NCBI GenBank assembly: GCA_002404095.1
Contig: DHJA01000084.1
Coordinates: forward strand, 1 to 12,769
Reading direction: 5' to 3'
DNA length: 12,769 nt
Source: Planctomycetaceae bacterium UBA4732
Lineage (GTDB): Bacteria; Planctomycetota; Planctomycetia; Gemmatales; Gemmataceae
The notes under the pieces were generated by a model, which saw nothing but the letters and a program-made list of their open reading frames with translations, was not told where the DNA came from and made no database searches. Positions 1-7,129 of this stretch are shown here, one piece after another. Made by a program: the position numbers and the translations under genes. Numbering within the stretch: the stretch's first letter is position 1; each line of letters opens with the position of its first letter.

Positions 1-13
1 GGGCGCTGTAGTA

Positions 14-129
14 TTAGAGTCTGTCCCATAAGCCGTCGAAACACGGCTGAAACAGCCGTGGCACACTTGAAAACTCGGTGTGCCACGGCTGTTTCAGCCG
101 TGTTAGACCCCTTATGGGACAGACTCTTA
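14..129. mobile_element. MITE-like long hairpin with terminal inverted repeats
   Basis: Positions 16-32 are exactly complementary to 111-127 (outer stem, 17 bp; end sequence AGAGTCTGTCCCATAAG). Positions 41-66 are exactly complementary to 78-103 (inner stem, 26 bp). The loop is 67-77, and an unpaired 8 x 7 nt internal loop separates the stems. Each inner arm also holds a smaller palindrome, CACGGCTGAAACAGCCGTG at 42-60 and its complement at 84-102, so the element can fold as one long hairpin or as two short ones. TTA occurs on both sides (14-16 and 127-129) and could be a 3-bp target duplication. No transposase is present, so this looks like a non-autonomous miniature element; the ends resemble IS5-type ends, but that is only an impression. 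It may also act as a bidirectional transcription terminator. The inverted-repeat structure is seen directly; mobility is inferred. Confidence 0.6.
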
Positions 130-342
130 GTCGTTGACGTAGACGTACTCGCGCGTCTCCGCTTCCGCGTCTTGTTCGAGGGCGTAGACCGACATGCCTT
201 CCACGTCCAGGAATGCCAACGGGACGTGGACCAGGGCGGCCTCCAGGGAGGCGCCCGCCGGGCGCGCCAGCGCCAACGCCAGCGGCACGGCATGTTCCGC
301 GAAGGCCGAGCCGTCGAGGGCGATGAGAAGCGAGCGGACCAT
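127..342 (-). pseudogene. Truncated universal stress protein (UspA family), N-terminal part
   Basis: The 71-residue product begins MVRSLLIALDGSAFAEHAVP, which matches the first strand and helix of UspA domains (hydrophobic strand, then D-G-S near the nucleotide pocket). A UspA domain is normally about 140 residues, so the C-terminal half is missing, including the glycine-rich ATP-binding loop. The TAA stop at 127-129 falls exactly on the proposed TTA target duplication of the hairpin element. Removing the element but keeping one TTA still leaves the stop, so the sequence does not prove that insertion caused the truncation. The start lies 45 nt after the P-type ATPase stop on the same strand, preceded by a G-rich stretch, so it was probably the last gene of that operon. 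It is most likely a non-functional remnant; a short functional protein is less likely. Confidence 0.6.
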
Positions 343-387
343 GAGAGTGACCCCCCAAAGAGAACCAGGCCGCCGCCTAACGCCCGG

Positions 388-2724
388 TCATGCTATATCA
401 AGCGCCCGGAAGAGCCAAACCTTGAGGAAATCGAGCAGTATGGTGTAGGCGCCCACCGCCGCCAGGAGTTCCAGGATCAGGACCACGGGGACGGCGGCCA
501 TCAGAAATCCTTCAGAAGCAAGGACGCTCACGGCGATGACGTCTGCGACGGAGAAGACCAACAGCCATCGGCCCGGCACGGATCGCCAGAAGCGTCCGCG
601 CTCGCGCACCAGGTAGACGTTCGCCTGTCCGGTGAAGACCAAAAGGAGAAAAATCAGGGTCTGTAAGCGCGGCAGGTCGAGGCCGAGAGCGTCCCGTCCG
701 ACGAAAAAGACGGCGAAGGAAAGAACCAGCCAGCCGCAGGCAAGCGCCAGCGCGGCGACCACGAGGGCGCGGACGGGCCAGCGGTCGGGCTTGCGGGAGA
801 ACGACGCCCGGTCGGAAGCCAGCGACATCGTCACGAAGTCGTTGGCGAATAGCAGGAGCAAGACCAGGCGGGGCGTGGTCACGAAGACGCCGGTGGCGAT
901 CAGACCGGCCGTCAGGAAAAGGGCGATTTGGAAGGTCTTGACGATCTTGTTCAGGGTGTAGGTTAATAGACGCTGGTAGATGCGGCGGCCGGTCTCGACC
1001 GCCTGCGGCGCGTCGGCCAGGCCCGGCCGTGTCAGGACCAGACTGGCGGCGGCCTTGGCCACGTCGGTCGCGTTGGCCACCGCGATGCCGACCTCGGCCT
1101 GTTTTAGCGCCGGGGCGTCATTGACGCCATCGCCCGTCATGCCGACCACATGGCCGGCCCGTTGCAGCGCATCGATCAGGCGAAACTTGTCCTGCGGCAG
1201 GACGCCAGCGAAGACGCCGTACTCCAGCACGTCGGCCCCCATGCCCTCGCGCAAGGCGTCGGCGGGGCATACGCGGCCGTCGATTCCCACCGCTGCGGCG
1301 GCCGCCCGGGCGGTATCCTCGCCATCGCCCGTAACCATCACCGTGCGGACGCCGAGATCCTTTAGGCGTCGCACCATCGCCGCGGACTCTGGACGGGGCG
1401 GGTCGTGCAACGCCGCCAGGCCCGCCCGGCGCAAACGCCCCTCCGGCCCCGCGGCGACGGCCAGGATGCGGAAGCCCTTGGCTGCCAGTTCGCGCACGTC
1501 CCCATTCCAATCCGCCCCCTCAGCAACCAGTCCGGCGACGACCGCCGGCGCCCCTTTGATCACGTGGAGCGTCTCATCGCCGTCGCGCAGCCGGACTTCC
1601 GAGCGCTTAGTCGCGGGGTCGAAGGGGAGGAATTGAAGGAGCGGGGGCCGGTCGGCCAGTAAGCCTTGATCCCGAGCTGGGCCGAGGAGGGCCAAGTCGA
1701 TGGGATCTTGGGTGGACTCGTCGCAGGCGAGGGCGGCCAGGCGCAGCACGTCCCGTTCGCTGAACGGAGGATAGGCCCGCAGGACCGCCAGAGTGAGCCG
1801 ATTCTCCGTTATGGTCCCCGTCTTATCGCTGCACAGCACGTCCATGGCGGACGCCTCCTCGACGGCCGCCAGGCGCGTCGCGAGAACCCCGCGCTTGGCC
1901 AGTTCCAGCGCGCCAAGGGCGGTGGCCAGGGTATAGGTTGCCGGCAGCGCGACCGGGACGGAGGCGACCAGGAGAATCAGGGCGTACGGCAGCACTTCCG
2001 CCCAGGGAAGATTCGAGAACCAGGCATAGGCCAGGAGGACGACCAGCAGAACGACGTCAAAGGCCACCAGGTACTTGACGATGGTAAAGATTACGGCCTC
2101 CTGGCGGCTGGGGGCGTGGGCCGTCCGGACTAACTCGGCCGTCTTGCCGAAGGAAGTACGGCCGCCCGTGGCCGTGACGCGGCCTGTCGCCTCGCCGCGC
2201 CGAACCACGGCTCCCGCGCAGGCCGGATTTCCCGGTCCCGTCTCCACCGGGGCGGACTCGCCCGTCAGCGCGGACTGATCGAGGAGGACGCCGCCGTCCA
2301 GGACGAGCAGGTCGGCCGGTACAAAATCGCCGACGCGCACGTGAACCACGTCGTCTGGCACGAGATCCCGGGCCGGAACGAGTTGCCAGCAGCCGTCGCG
2401 GCGAACCCGCGCCTGGACTTCGAGGCGCTGGCGCAGCAGGGCGAGGGCGCCGCGCGCCCGGCTCTCCTGCACAAAGCTGACCGTGGCGTTCAGGAAGAGA
2501 AGGCCGACGATGATGACGGCCTCGACGATCTTTCCCGAAGCCAGTTCCAGCGCCAGGGTCAATTCGAGCATCCACGGTACGGGGCCCCAGAACTTTCGCA
2601 GAGCGAGCAGGACCGCGTTCGCCCGCTCCTCCGGCGTCTCATTCGGCCCCCATTTCCGGAGCCGTTCGCCGGCCTCCTGGTTGGTCAGACCCTCGGGGGG
2701 GCCTGCTTGGACCGCATTGCTCAT
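388..2724 (-). CDS. Plasma-membrane-type H+-exporting P-type ATPase (P3A-like)
   Basis: This is a P-type cation pump of 778 residues that most resembles the proton-exporting P3A group; it should use ATP to expel H+ across the inner membrane. Visible in order: an N-terminal cation-ATPase region (LTNQEAGERLRKWGPNE, about 13-29), TM1-2 (about 50-85), the actuator loop TGES (154-157), TM3-4 with PVALP (257-261), the phosphorylation site CSDKTGT (Asp300), KGAP in the nucleotide-binding domain (390-393), TGDGEDTA (about 465-472), the hinge GDGVNDAP (531-538), and a C-terminal membrane block. An Asp in the segment ANDFVTMSLASDR sits where plant and fungal H+-ATPases have their M6 proton-binding Asp. 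No C-terminal autoinhibitory domain is seen. An upstream in-frame ATG (2826) exists, but the ATG at 2724 has GGAGG five bases before it and matches where the domain begins. It follows the CBS gene on the same strand and precedes the uspA remnant. K+ or other cation transport cannot be excluded from sequence alone. Confidence 0.92.
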   Translation of the reverse strand: MSNAVQAGPPEGLTNQEAGERLRKWGPNETPEERANAVLLALRKFWGPVPWMLELTLALELASGKIVEAVIIVGLLFLNATVSFVQESRARGALALLRQRLEVQARVRRDGCWQLVPARDLVPDDVVHVRVGDFVPADLLVLDGGVLLDQSALTGESAPVETGPGNPACAGAVVRRGEATGRVTATGGRTSFGKTAELVRTAHAPSRQEAVIFTIVKYLVAFDVVLLVVLLAYAWFSNLPWAEVLPYALILLVASVPVALPATYTLATALGALELAKRGVLATRLAAVEEASAMDVLCSDKTGTITENRLTLAVLRAYPPFSERDVLRLAALACDESTQDPIDLALLGPARDQGLLADRPPLLQFLPFDPATKRSEVRLRDGDETLHVIKGAPAVVAGLVAEGADWNGDVRELAAKGFRILAVAAGPEGRLRRAGLAALHDPPRPESAAMVRRLKDLGVRTVMVTGDGEDTARAAAAAVGIDGRVCPADALREGMGADVLEYGVFAGVLPQDKFRLIDALQRAGHVVGMTGDGVNDAPALKQAEVGIAVANATDVAKAAASLVLTRPGLADAPQAVETGRRIYQRLLTYTLNKIVKTFQIALFLTAGLIATGVFVTTPRLVLLLLFANDFVTMSLASDRASFSRKPDRWPVRALVVAALALACGWLVLSFAVFFVGRDALGLDLPRLQTLIFLLLVFTGQANVYLVRERGRFWRSVPGRWLLVFSVADVIAVSVLASEGFLMAAVPVVLILELLAAVGAYTILLDFLKVWLFRALDIA

Positions 2725-2729
2725 CTCGA

Positions 2730-2734
2730 CCTCC
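2730..2734 (-). promoter_or_regulatory. Ribosome binding site deciding the P-ATPase start
   Basis: On the minus strand this is GGAGG, five bases before the ATG at 2724. It favours that start over the longer reading that begins at 2826, whose extra 34 residues are not like the family. Confidence 0.75.
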
Positions 2735-2974
2735 GCCGCTCGCTTCGCCGAGGCGCCTCGCGTCGGGCGCTCGGTGCGGGGCGCTGACAATGCTTCGTCC
2801 AGCAAGCACATGAAATGCTCGGCCACTTCTTTTCAGCCGGCGGCTGCGACGGCCGGCCGAAGGAAGTCTACTGGGCGAGGCCGGCCGCGGATCAGGTTTC
2901 TTCTGCCGGCTCTGTCCGCTAGCCTTGCCTCCGTGCTCTTCAACCTGGGGGAAGTGTGGACTTCAGCCCGGATG

Positions 2975-3006
2975 GCCATCGGAGCTGCGGTCGCGGCTCC
3001 GATGGC
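2975..3006 (-). terminator. Hairpin after the CBS gene, possible terminator or attenuator
   Basis: Positions 2975-2985 pair perfectly with 2996-3006 (11 bp, GCCATCGGAGC against GCTCCGATGGC) around a 10-nt loop. On the minus strand the hairpin starts 16 nt past the CBS stop codon. There is no run of T after it, so it is not a classical intrinsic terminator. It may stabilise the transcript end or partly separate the CBS and ATPase transcripts. Confidence 0.4.
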
Positions 3007-3022
3007 TCGAAGCGTTCCGCTG

Positions 3023-3526
3023 TCATTGCTCCCCGAACTTCGTGCGGGCGTCGTCCTGTGCAACCGCGGCAAGGATGTCACCGCCGGTCACCATCCCGAC
3101 CGGCCGCTGTTGGCGGTCCAGGATGACGACGCGATGGATGTGGGCGTCGATCATGCAGCGGGCCAAATGGCCGAGCCGGGCCTCCGGGTCCGCCGTCACC
3201 AGATCGGTCGTCATGTACTGGCGGACCTCGTCCTCCGGGACCTGCTCCAGCTCCAGCATCTGCCAGTCGGAGCAGACGCAGGCGGCCGCCTCCGCGACGG
3301 GCGTGGCCGTCCCCTCGCCGCGGTCCATCCAACGGATCAGGTCGGTTCGAGACAGCACGCCGACGCAGCGGCCCTGTTCGTCGGTCACGGGGGCGCCGCT
3401 GACCCGTGCCGTGGCGAGCAGGTGGGCCGCCGCACGCAGCGACATGTGACGCGGGATGACCAGCACGTCGCGGCTCATCACGTCCGCGGCGTTCAGGTCG
3501 AGGGGGGATTTTGTCGCCGTCATCAT
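3023..3526 (-). CDS. Tandem CBS-domain protein
   Basis: A soluble 167-residue protein made almost entirely of two CBS motifs, a Bateman pair that in this family binds adenine nucleotides or related ligands and acts as an energy or ionic-strength sensor. The first CBS motif covers about 14-66 (AADVMSRDVLVIPRHMSLRAA, then SGAPVTDEQGRCVGVLSRTDLI); the second covers about 103-155 (VRQYMTTDLVTADPEARLG, then HRVVILDRQQRPVGMVTGGDIL). A linker of about 35 residues with several Cys and Glu joins them. No catalytic domain or membrane segment is attached. Two ATGs are adjacent (3526 and 3523); GGAGG lies six bases before the first, so 3526 is chosen over the upstream candidate at 3559. It is the first gene of the minus-strand block leading to the H+-ATPase and UspA, so a regulatory or stress-sensing role in that group is plausible but not shown. 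Confidence 0.9.
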   Translation of the reverse strand: MMTATKSPLDLNAADVMSRDVLVIPRHMSLRAAAHLLATARVSGAPVTDEQGRCVGVLSRTDLIRWMDRGEGTATPVAEAAACVCSDWQMLELEQVPEDEVRQYMTTDLVTADPEARLGHLARCMIDAHIHRVVILDRQQRPVGMVTGGDILAAVAQDDARTKFGEQ

Positions 3527-4060
3527 AAGACACCTCCGGGAGAGGGAAATCGGCTCCATCTGAGCCTGGGAGGGCGGTCTTCCTCATAAAGCAAGCGCCG
3601 TGCCGCCTGCGGGCGTCCAGTGATCGACTCGAAAAATGGGCTTGTTTTGCCGAGAGATTCCAAGGAAGTGGGGGCGATGCCCCCTGCTCAGGCCGCCGCT
3701 TCGTTCATGGCGGGAGTGGGCGTTTCCGCACGGGAGCAGGCCGAAGCCGCACAGGTCCACGGCGGAGCGGCGCCGGACTGCTGGAGAACCCGCATGCTGT
3801 TGAGTTCAGAGATTGCGAGCGACTGGATTCGCCCCGTAACCGGCCGCCGCCACTAAAGATAAAGGGCTGTCGGACCCTTAAGGGATATCAGAAGATGAGC
3901 TGGGAACAACCGTTCGAGAAGCGCTCCGGCATGGAGGTTGCTTGCAAGGCGCGCGGGACTTGCAAACGAACGGGAGAGAGACTCAGGGGGCGACTCTGGA
4001 CGCCGTACTGGAACGGAGACCGGCCGCGTCGGCACGTTCGGACCGAACAGGAGAATACCC
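3527..4060. other. Divergent intergenic region between CBS gene and ygaP
   Basis: These 534 bases must carry the promoters of both divergent blocks, but no convincing -35/-10 pair was recognised. The region includes the CBS ribosome binding site (CCTCC at 3533-3537, minus strand) and the ygaP ribosome binding site (4049-4053). It also holds a 10-bp palindrome CCCTTAAGGG at 3875-3884, with AAGGG at 3862-3866 able to pair with its first half. Short open frames (3620-3856 plus, 3895-4206 plus) have no recognisable domain and unconvincing composition. I see no RNA gene or riboswitch fold here. Confidence 0.45.
4049..4053 (+). promoter_or_regulatory. Ribosome binding site deciding the ygaP start
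   Basis: AGGAG seven bases before the ATG at 4061. It supports the 186-residue form that begins MNTTTITPQEL, as in other YgaP proteins, over the longer frame from 3938. Confidence 0.7.
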
Positions 4061-4621
4061 ATGAACACGACCACGATCACGCCGCAGGAGCTGTACGAGA
4101 TTCGGCGGAGCGGCAAGCAGGTGGACCTCATCGACGTGCGCACGCCGGTGGAGTTCCGGGAGGCGCACGTCGAGGGCGCCCGCCTGGTCCCGCTGGACGG
4201 CCTTGACCCACCGGCCGTGATGACGCGGCGGAATGGGAACGCGAAGGAACCGCTGTATGTGATCTGCCGCTCCGGCAACCGCGCCCGCCAGGCGTGCGAG
4301 CGCTTCGTCGCCGCGGGGTTCACGGACGTCGTCACCGTCGAAGGAGGCGCAATGGCCTGGGAACAGGCCGGCCTGCCCCTGGTGCGCGGCAAGAAAGCCG
4401 TTTCGCTGGAGCGCCAAGTACGCATCGCGGCCGGATCGCTGGTCCTCCTCGGGGCGGTGCTTGCCTTGGCCGTTCATCCCTGGTTCGTCTTGCTGCCGGC
4501 TTTCGTCGGGTCGGGGTTGGTGTTCGCGGGCGTTACGGACGCCTGCGGCATGGGGCTGCTACTCGCCCGCATGCCCTGGAACCAGGTGAAGGGTCAGAAA
4601 GGCGCCTGCTGCTCGCGCTGA
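4061..4621 (+). CDS. ygaP: Membrane-anchored rhodanese, YgaP-like (rhodanese + DUF2892)
   Basis: A 186-residue inner-membrane sulfurtransferase with the same layout as E. coli YgaP (about 174 residues). The rhodanese domain spans about 5-108: TPQELYEIRRSGK, the DVRTPVEF motif at about 25-32, and the active-site loop CRSGNR with catalytic Cys69, which should carry the persulfide. A DUF2892 region follows (117-174): SLERQVRIAAGSLVLLGAV, two transmembrane helices (about 121-139 and 141-160), then CGM and the conserved MPWN (171-174). The tail ends in a Cys pair (ACCSR), which is not in E. coli YgaP and could be an extra thiol site. The next gene starts 46 nt downstream, so the two are probably co-transcribed. 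Known members move sulfane sulfur at the membrane; the donor and acceptor here are unknown. Confidence 0.93.
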   Translation: MNTTTITPQELYEIRRSGKQVDLIDVRTPVEFREAHVEGARLVPLDGLDPPAVMTRRNGNAKEPLYVICRSGNRARQACERFVAAGFTDVVTVEGGAMAWEQAGLPLVRGKKAVSLERQVRIAAGSLVLLGAVLALAVHPWFVLLPAFVGSGLVFAGVTDACGMGLLLARMPWNQVKGQKGACCSR

Positions 4622-4667
4622 GCGACCGGCGGATTCCGAGGGGTTTTTACAGAGGGTGAGGCGCGTC

Positions 4668-6368
4668 ATGAAACTGGTGATCGTGGGCGGCGTGGCGGGA
4701 GGCGCCTCGGCGGCGGCCCGCGCCCGTCGTCTTTCGGAAGAGGCTGAGATCATCCTGCTCGAGCGGGGGCCGGACGTCTCGTTCGCCAACTGCGGCCTGC
4801 CCTACTACCTCGGCGGAGAGATCTCCGAACGCGAGCGCCTCCTGGTGGTGACGCCCGAGCGGATGAAGGAGCGTTATCGGCTGGAGGTGCGGACGCGGAC
4901 CAACGTGGAAGCCATCGACAGGCAAGCAAAGCGGGTTCGCGTCCGCGACCTGGCGTCCGGCCGCGAGTACGAGGAGTTTTACGACAAGCTCATCCTGGCG
5001 CCCGGCGCCACGCCGATCCGGCCGCCGCTACCGGGCATCTACCTGCCCGGCGTCTTCACCTTGCGCAATATGCAAGACATGGACCGGATCAAGGAAGTCC
5101 TCGACAGGGGCGTCCGGCAGGCCGTTGTCGTCGGCGCGGGCTTCATCGGTCTGGAGCTGGTGGAGAACCTGGTCCGGCGGGGCGTGGGGACCACCGTCGT
5201 TGAACTGCAGGACCAGGTGCTGCCGCCGTTCGACCCGGAGATGACCACGCCGGTCGCCGACCACCTGGCGGCGAAGGGCGTCGTCCTACTGCTGGGCCAG
5301 TCGGCCGAGGCGTTCGAGGCTTCCGAGGACGGCCTGACCGTGCGGTTGAAATCCGGCCATCGCTTGCCCGCCCAGCTGGTGGTGCTGGGGGTGGGCGTCC
5401 GGCCCGAGAACAAGCTGGCGGTGGACGCCGGGCTAGAGGTCGGCTCCCGCGGCGGCATCCGCGTCAACGAGCACATGCAGACCAGCGACGCGGACGTCTA
5501 TGCGGTCGGCGACGCCGTGGAAGTGAAAGACTTCGTGACCGGGGAGGCGACGCAAGTCCCCCTGGCGGGGCCGGCCAACCGGCAGGGCCGCATCGCCGCC
5601 GACCACGTGTTTGGGCGCGACAGCCGCTATCGGGGCACGCAGGGCACCGCCGTCGTGCGCGTCTTCGACCTGACGGCGGCGCTGACCGGAGCCTCGGAAA
5701 AGACCCTCCGCCGCCTCGGCAGGCCGTACCGCAAAGTGTACATCCACCCGACGCACCACGCCGGCTACTATCCCGGCGCGCAGCCGATGACCCTCAAGCT
5801 GCTCATCGACCCCGGAAGTGGGAGGGTGCTCGGGGCGCAGGCCGTGGGCGGGGCGGGAGTGGACAAGCGCATCGACGTGCTGGCCGTGGCCATCCAGGCC
5901 GGGATGACGGTCTTCGACCTAGAGGAGGCGGAGTTGGCCTATGCGCCGCAGTACGGCGCTGCCAAAGACCCGATCAACATGGCGAGTTTCGTGGCCGGCG
6001 GCTTGCTCAGGGGCGACCATCCGCAAGTATCCGTCGAGGCGCTTGCCGACGCCAATTGTCCCGTCGAGGGGGTAACGCGCCCCTTCCTGCTCGACGTCCG
6101 CACAGCCGAGGAATTCGCCGCCGGACACATTCCCGAAGCAGTGAACGTCCCCCTGGACGAGCTGCGTTCCCGCCTCGGCGAACTGCCGCACGACCGCACA
6201 ATCGCCGTGTACTGCCAGGTCGGGCAACGCGGCTACCTGGCCCTCCGCATTCTCCAGCAGTCGGGTTGGCAGGCGGCGAACCTCGGCGGCGGGTTCAAGA
6301 CCTACCGACTGTACGCCGAAAGAGACGCTGGCGTATTCTCCGCCGGCAACTGCGGCCGCGTGCGGTAA
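4668..6368 (+). CDS. cdr: CoA-disulfide/persulfide reductase with C-terminal rhodanese (CoADR-RHD)
   Basis: A cytoplasmic 566-residue FAD enzyme of the single-cysteine disulfide reductase group. It begins with the FAD-binding motif VIVGGVAGGASAAARARR (4-21), then the redox cysteine in SFANCGLPYY (Cys42, matching Cys43 of S. aureus CoA-disulfide reductase). The NAD(P)H-binding motif GAGFIG is at 156-161, and the second FAD motif DVYAVGDAVEV at about 280. The dimerisation domain contains the family-typical YAPQYGAAKDPIN (from Tyr425). A rhodanese domain follows (about 475-560): LLDVRTAEEFAAGHIPEAVN, with active loop CQVGQRG and Cys516. Family members with this fusion reduce CoA disulfide, CoA persulfide or polysulfide with NAD(P)H; the rhodanese is thought to present the persulfide. 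GTG at 4656 could lengthen the protein by four residues, but the ATG at 4668 has TGAGG six bases ahead and starts directly at the FAD strand. With ygaP upstream it forms a reactive-sulfur pair. Confidence 0.93.
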   Translation: MKLVIVGGVAGGASAAARARRLSEEAEIILLERGPDVSFANCGLPYYLGGEISERERLLVVTPERMKERYRLEVRTRTNVEAIDRQAKRVRVRDLASGREYEEFYDKLILAPGATPIRPPLPGIYLPGVFTLRNMQDMDRIKEVLDRGVRQAVVVGAGFIGLELVENLVRRGVGTTVVELQDQVLPPFDPEMTTPVADHLAAKGVVLLLGQSAEAFEASEDGLTVRLKSGHRLPAQLVVLGVGVRPENKLAVDAGLEVGSRGGIRVNEHMQTSDADVYAVGDAVEVKDFVTGEATQVPLAGPANRQGRIAADHVFGRDSRYRGTQGTAVVRVFDLTAALTGASEKTLRRLGRPYRKVYIHPTHHAGYYPGAQPMTLKLLIDPGSGRVLGAQAVGGAGVDKRIDVLAVAIQAGMTVFDLEEAELAYAPQYGAAKDPINMASFVAGGLLRGDHPQVSVEALADANCPVEGVTRPFLLDVRTAEEFAAGHIPEAVNVPLDELRSRLGELPHDRTIAVYCQVGQRGYLALRILQQSGWQAANLGGGFKTYRLYAERDAGVFSAGNCGRVR

Positions 6369-6655
6369 CGAACCGGGCGCGTGCGAATTCGCACAGTGGT
6401 GGCGTACGGCAACCGCGCGGCCTCGGCCCGTGTAGGCATTCGCCCGGCAAAAATCAGACGGATTTTCCAGGGCGCAGCGCGCCTTCGGAGCCGCGGCTGA
6501 TTCCTCGGCGTCGGTTTGGCCGGTGCGATGTTCTGCCTATCGGTTCTCTCCCTAAGGCCGCCCGGCATTGGAATTGCTGAGGAGCTTGACGCAGACCTCT
6601 GCTGCTCGTAACTCAGGGGGACGCACGGCCCACAATTACCTCGGGGATTGAATCT
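6369..6655. other. Intergenic region before the Rieske/ACIII block
   Basis: These 287 bases contain no supported gene. They hold a perfect 14-bp palindrome GTGCGAATTCGCAC (6381-6394) just after the CoA-disulfide reductase stop and a short dyad AAAATC-5nt-GATTTT (6450-6466). A weak promoter-like pair TTGACG-17nt-TAACTC (6586-6614) sits about 40 bases before the Rieske ATG; its -35 is good and its -10 poor. This is the likeliest place for an ACIII operon promoter. The ATG at 6656 is preceded by GGGGA eight bases away. Confidence 0.4.
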
Positions 6656-7006
6656 ATGCCGGACCAAAGTCCGAATCGGAGAAGCTTCGTAAGTTGGCTG
6701 ACGACCGCGCTCTTTACGCTGATCGGCGCATTGCTGGCGTCGCCAGCCGTTGCCTATGTCACGTCGGCCTTGTGGAAAAAGCGGGCGGCGGACAAGGGCG
6801 AATCCGACTTCTCGGACGCCGGACCGATCGCCGACTTGGCCGCCGGCGTGTGGCGGCTGGTGACGGTCGAAGTGGTGCGGAAAGACGGCTGGGAAACGAC
6901 TCGCTCCAGCCGCTCGATCTGGGTTCGCCGTCCGGGGGAGGGGAGCCAGGATGTCATCGTTCTTTCCCCCATTTGTCCTCACCTCGGATGCTCAACTAAT
7001 CTGTAG
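6656..7006 (+). pseudogene. Rieske 2Fe-2S protein, interrupted by an in-frame TAG
   Basis: This reading frame gives 116 residues of a Rieske protein: a twin-arginine type N-terminus (NRRSFV at 7-12, then a hydrophobic segment to about 38), a soluble domain (WRLVTVEVVRKDGWE), and the first cluster-binding motif CPHLGC (107-112). Four residues later a TAG codon (7004-7006) stops it. The second motif, which supplies the other Cys and His ligands, lies just past the stop in the same frame (CPCHKG), so the 116-residue product could not hold the 2Fe-2S cluster. CAG (Gln) to TAG is a single-base change, so this is probably a nonsense mutation or a sequencing error. Intact proteins of this type transfer electrons from quinol in bc complexes or sit beside ACIII genes. 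No cytochrome b gene is adjacent. TAG is a genuine stop in actB, which argues against a recoded genetic code. Confidence 0.75.
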
Positions 7007-7129
7007 GCGGACGAGGGGCGGTTCCAGTGCCCCTGCCACAAGGGGACCTTCAACGGCGTGCGGGAGGTTCTTGGGGGGTTAGCCAGGTATCGCCTGCAAT
7101 CCGCGGCACACCATCGGCGAGGGCGCGAC
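7007..7129 (+). pseudogene. Detached 3' part of the Rieske gene, running in frame into actA
   Basis: Directly after the TAG the frame continues ADEGRFQCPCHKGTFNGVRE, which is the second Rieske cluster motif (C-P-C-H) in its normal place. After TFN a functional Rieske usually has 30-50 more residues with a GPPPR-type proline loop. Here the sequence becomes Arg-rich (LGGLARYRLQSAAHHRRGRD) with no such loop in any forward frame, then meets the actA ATG in the same frame. This suggests a deletion joined a broken Rieske gene to the actA leader. The GTG at 7058 is in frame with actA but is better read as part of this remnant. Confidence 0.6.

Larger units (their letters stand above)
2725..3022. other. 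Intergenic region between CBS gene and P-ATPase
   Basis: These 298 bases separate two co-directional minus-strand genes. They hold the P-ATPase ribosome binding site at the low end and a perfect 11-bp hairpin just after the CBS stop. Open frames crossing the region (for example 2833-3081 minus) give Arg/Ala/Pro-rich peptides of the kind produced by chance in GC-rich DNA. No clear -35/-10 pair was recognised. The gap is long for a tight operon, so the ATPase may have its own promoter here. Confidence 0.5.

Noticed and set aside
58..666. 202-codon plus-strand frame starting within the hairpin
   Set aside because: It runs antisense to uspA and the ATPase and has no family-like features.
3620..3856. 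78-codon open frame in the divergent intergenic region
   Set aside because: No recognisable domain, no good ribosome binding site, and low-complexity composition; it is not supported as a gene.
3895..4206. 103-codon open frame overlapping the ygaP start
   Set aside because: Different frame from ygaP, His/Arg/Gly-rich in the overlap, and no domain; it is a shadow of the real gene.
7004..7006. TAG in the Rieske gene as a recoded (for example pyrrolysine) codon
   Set aside because: actB ends in TAG at its natural C-terminus, and the Rieske gene also lacks its normal C-terminal part, so decay is the simpler explanation.
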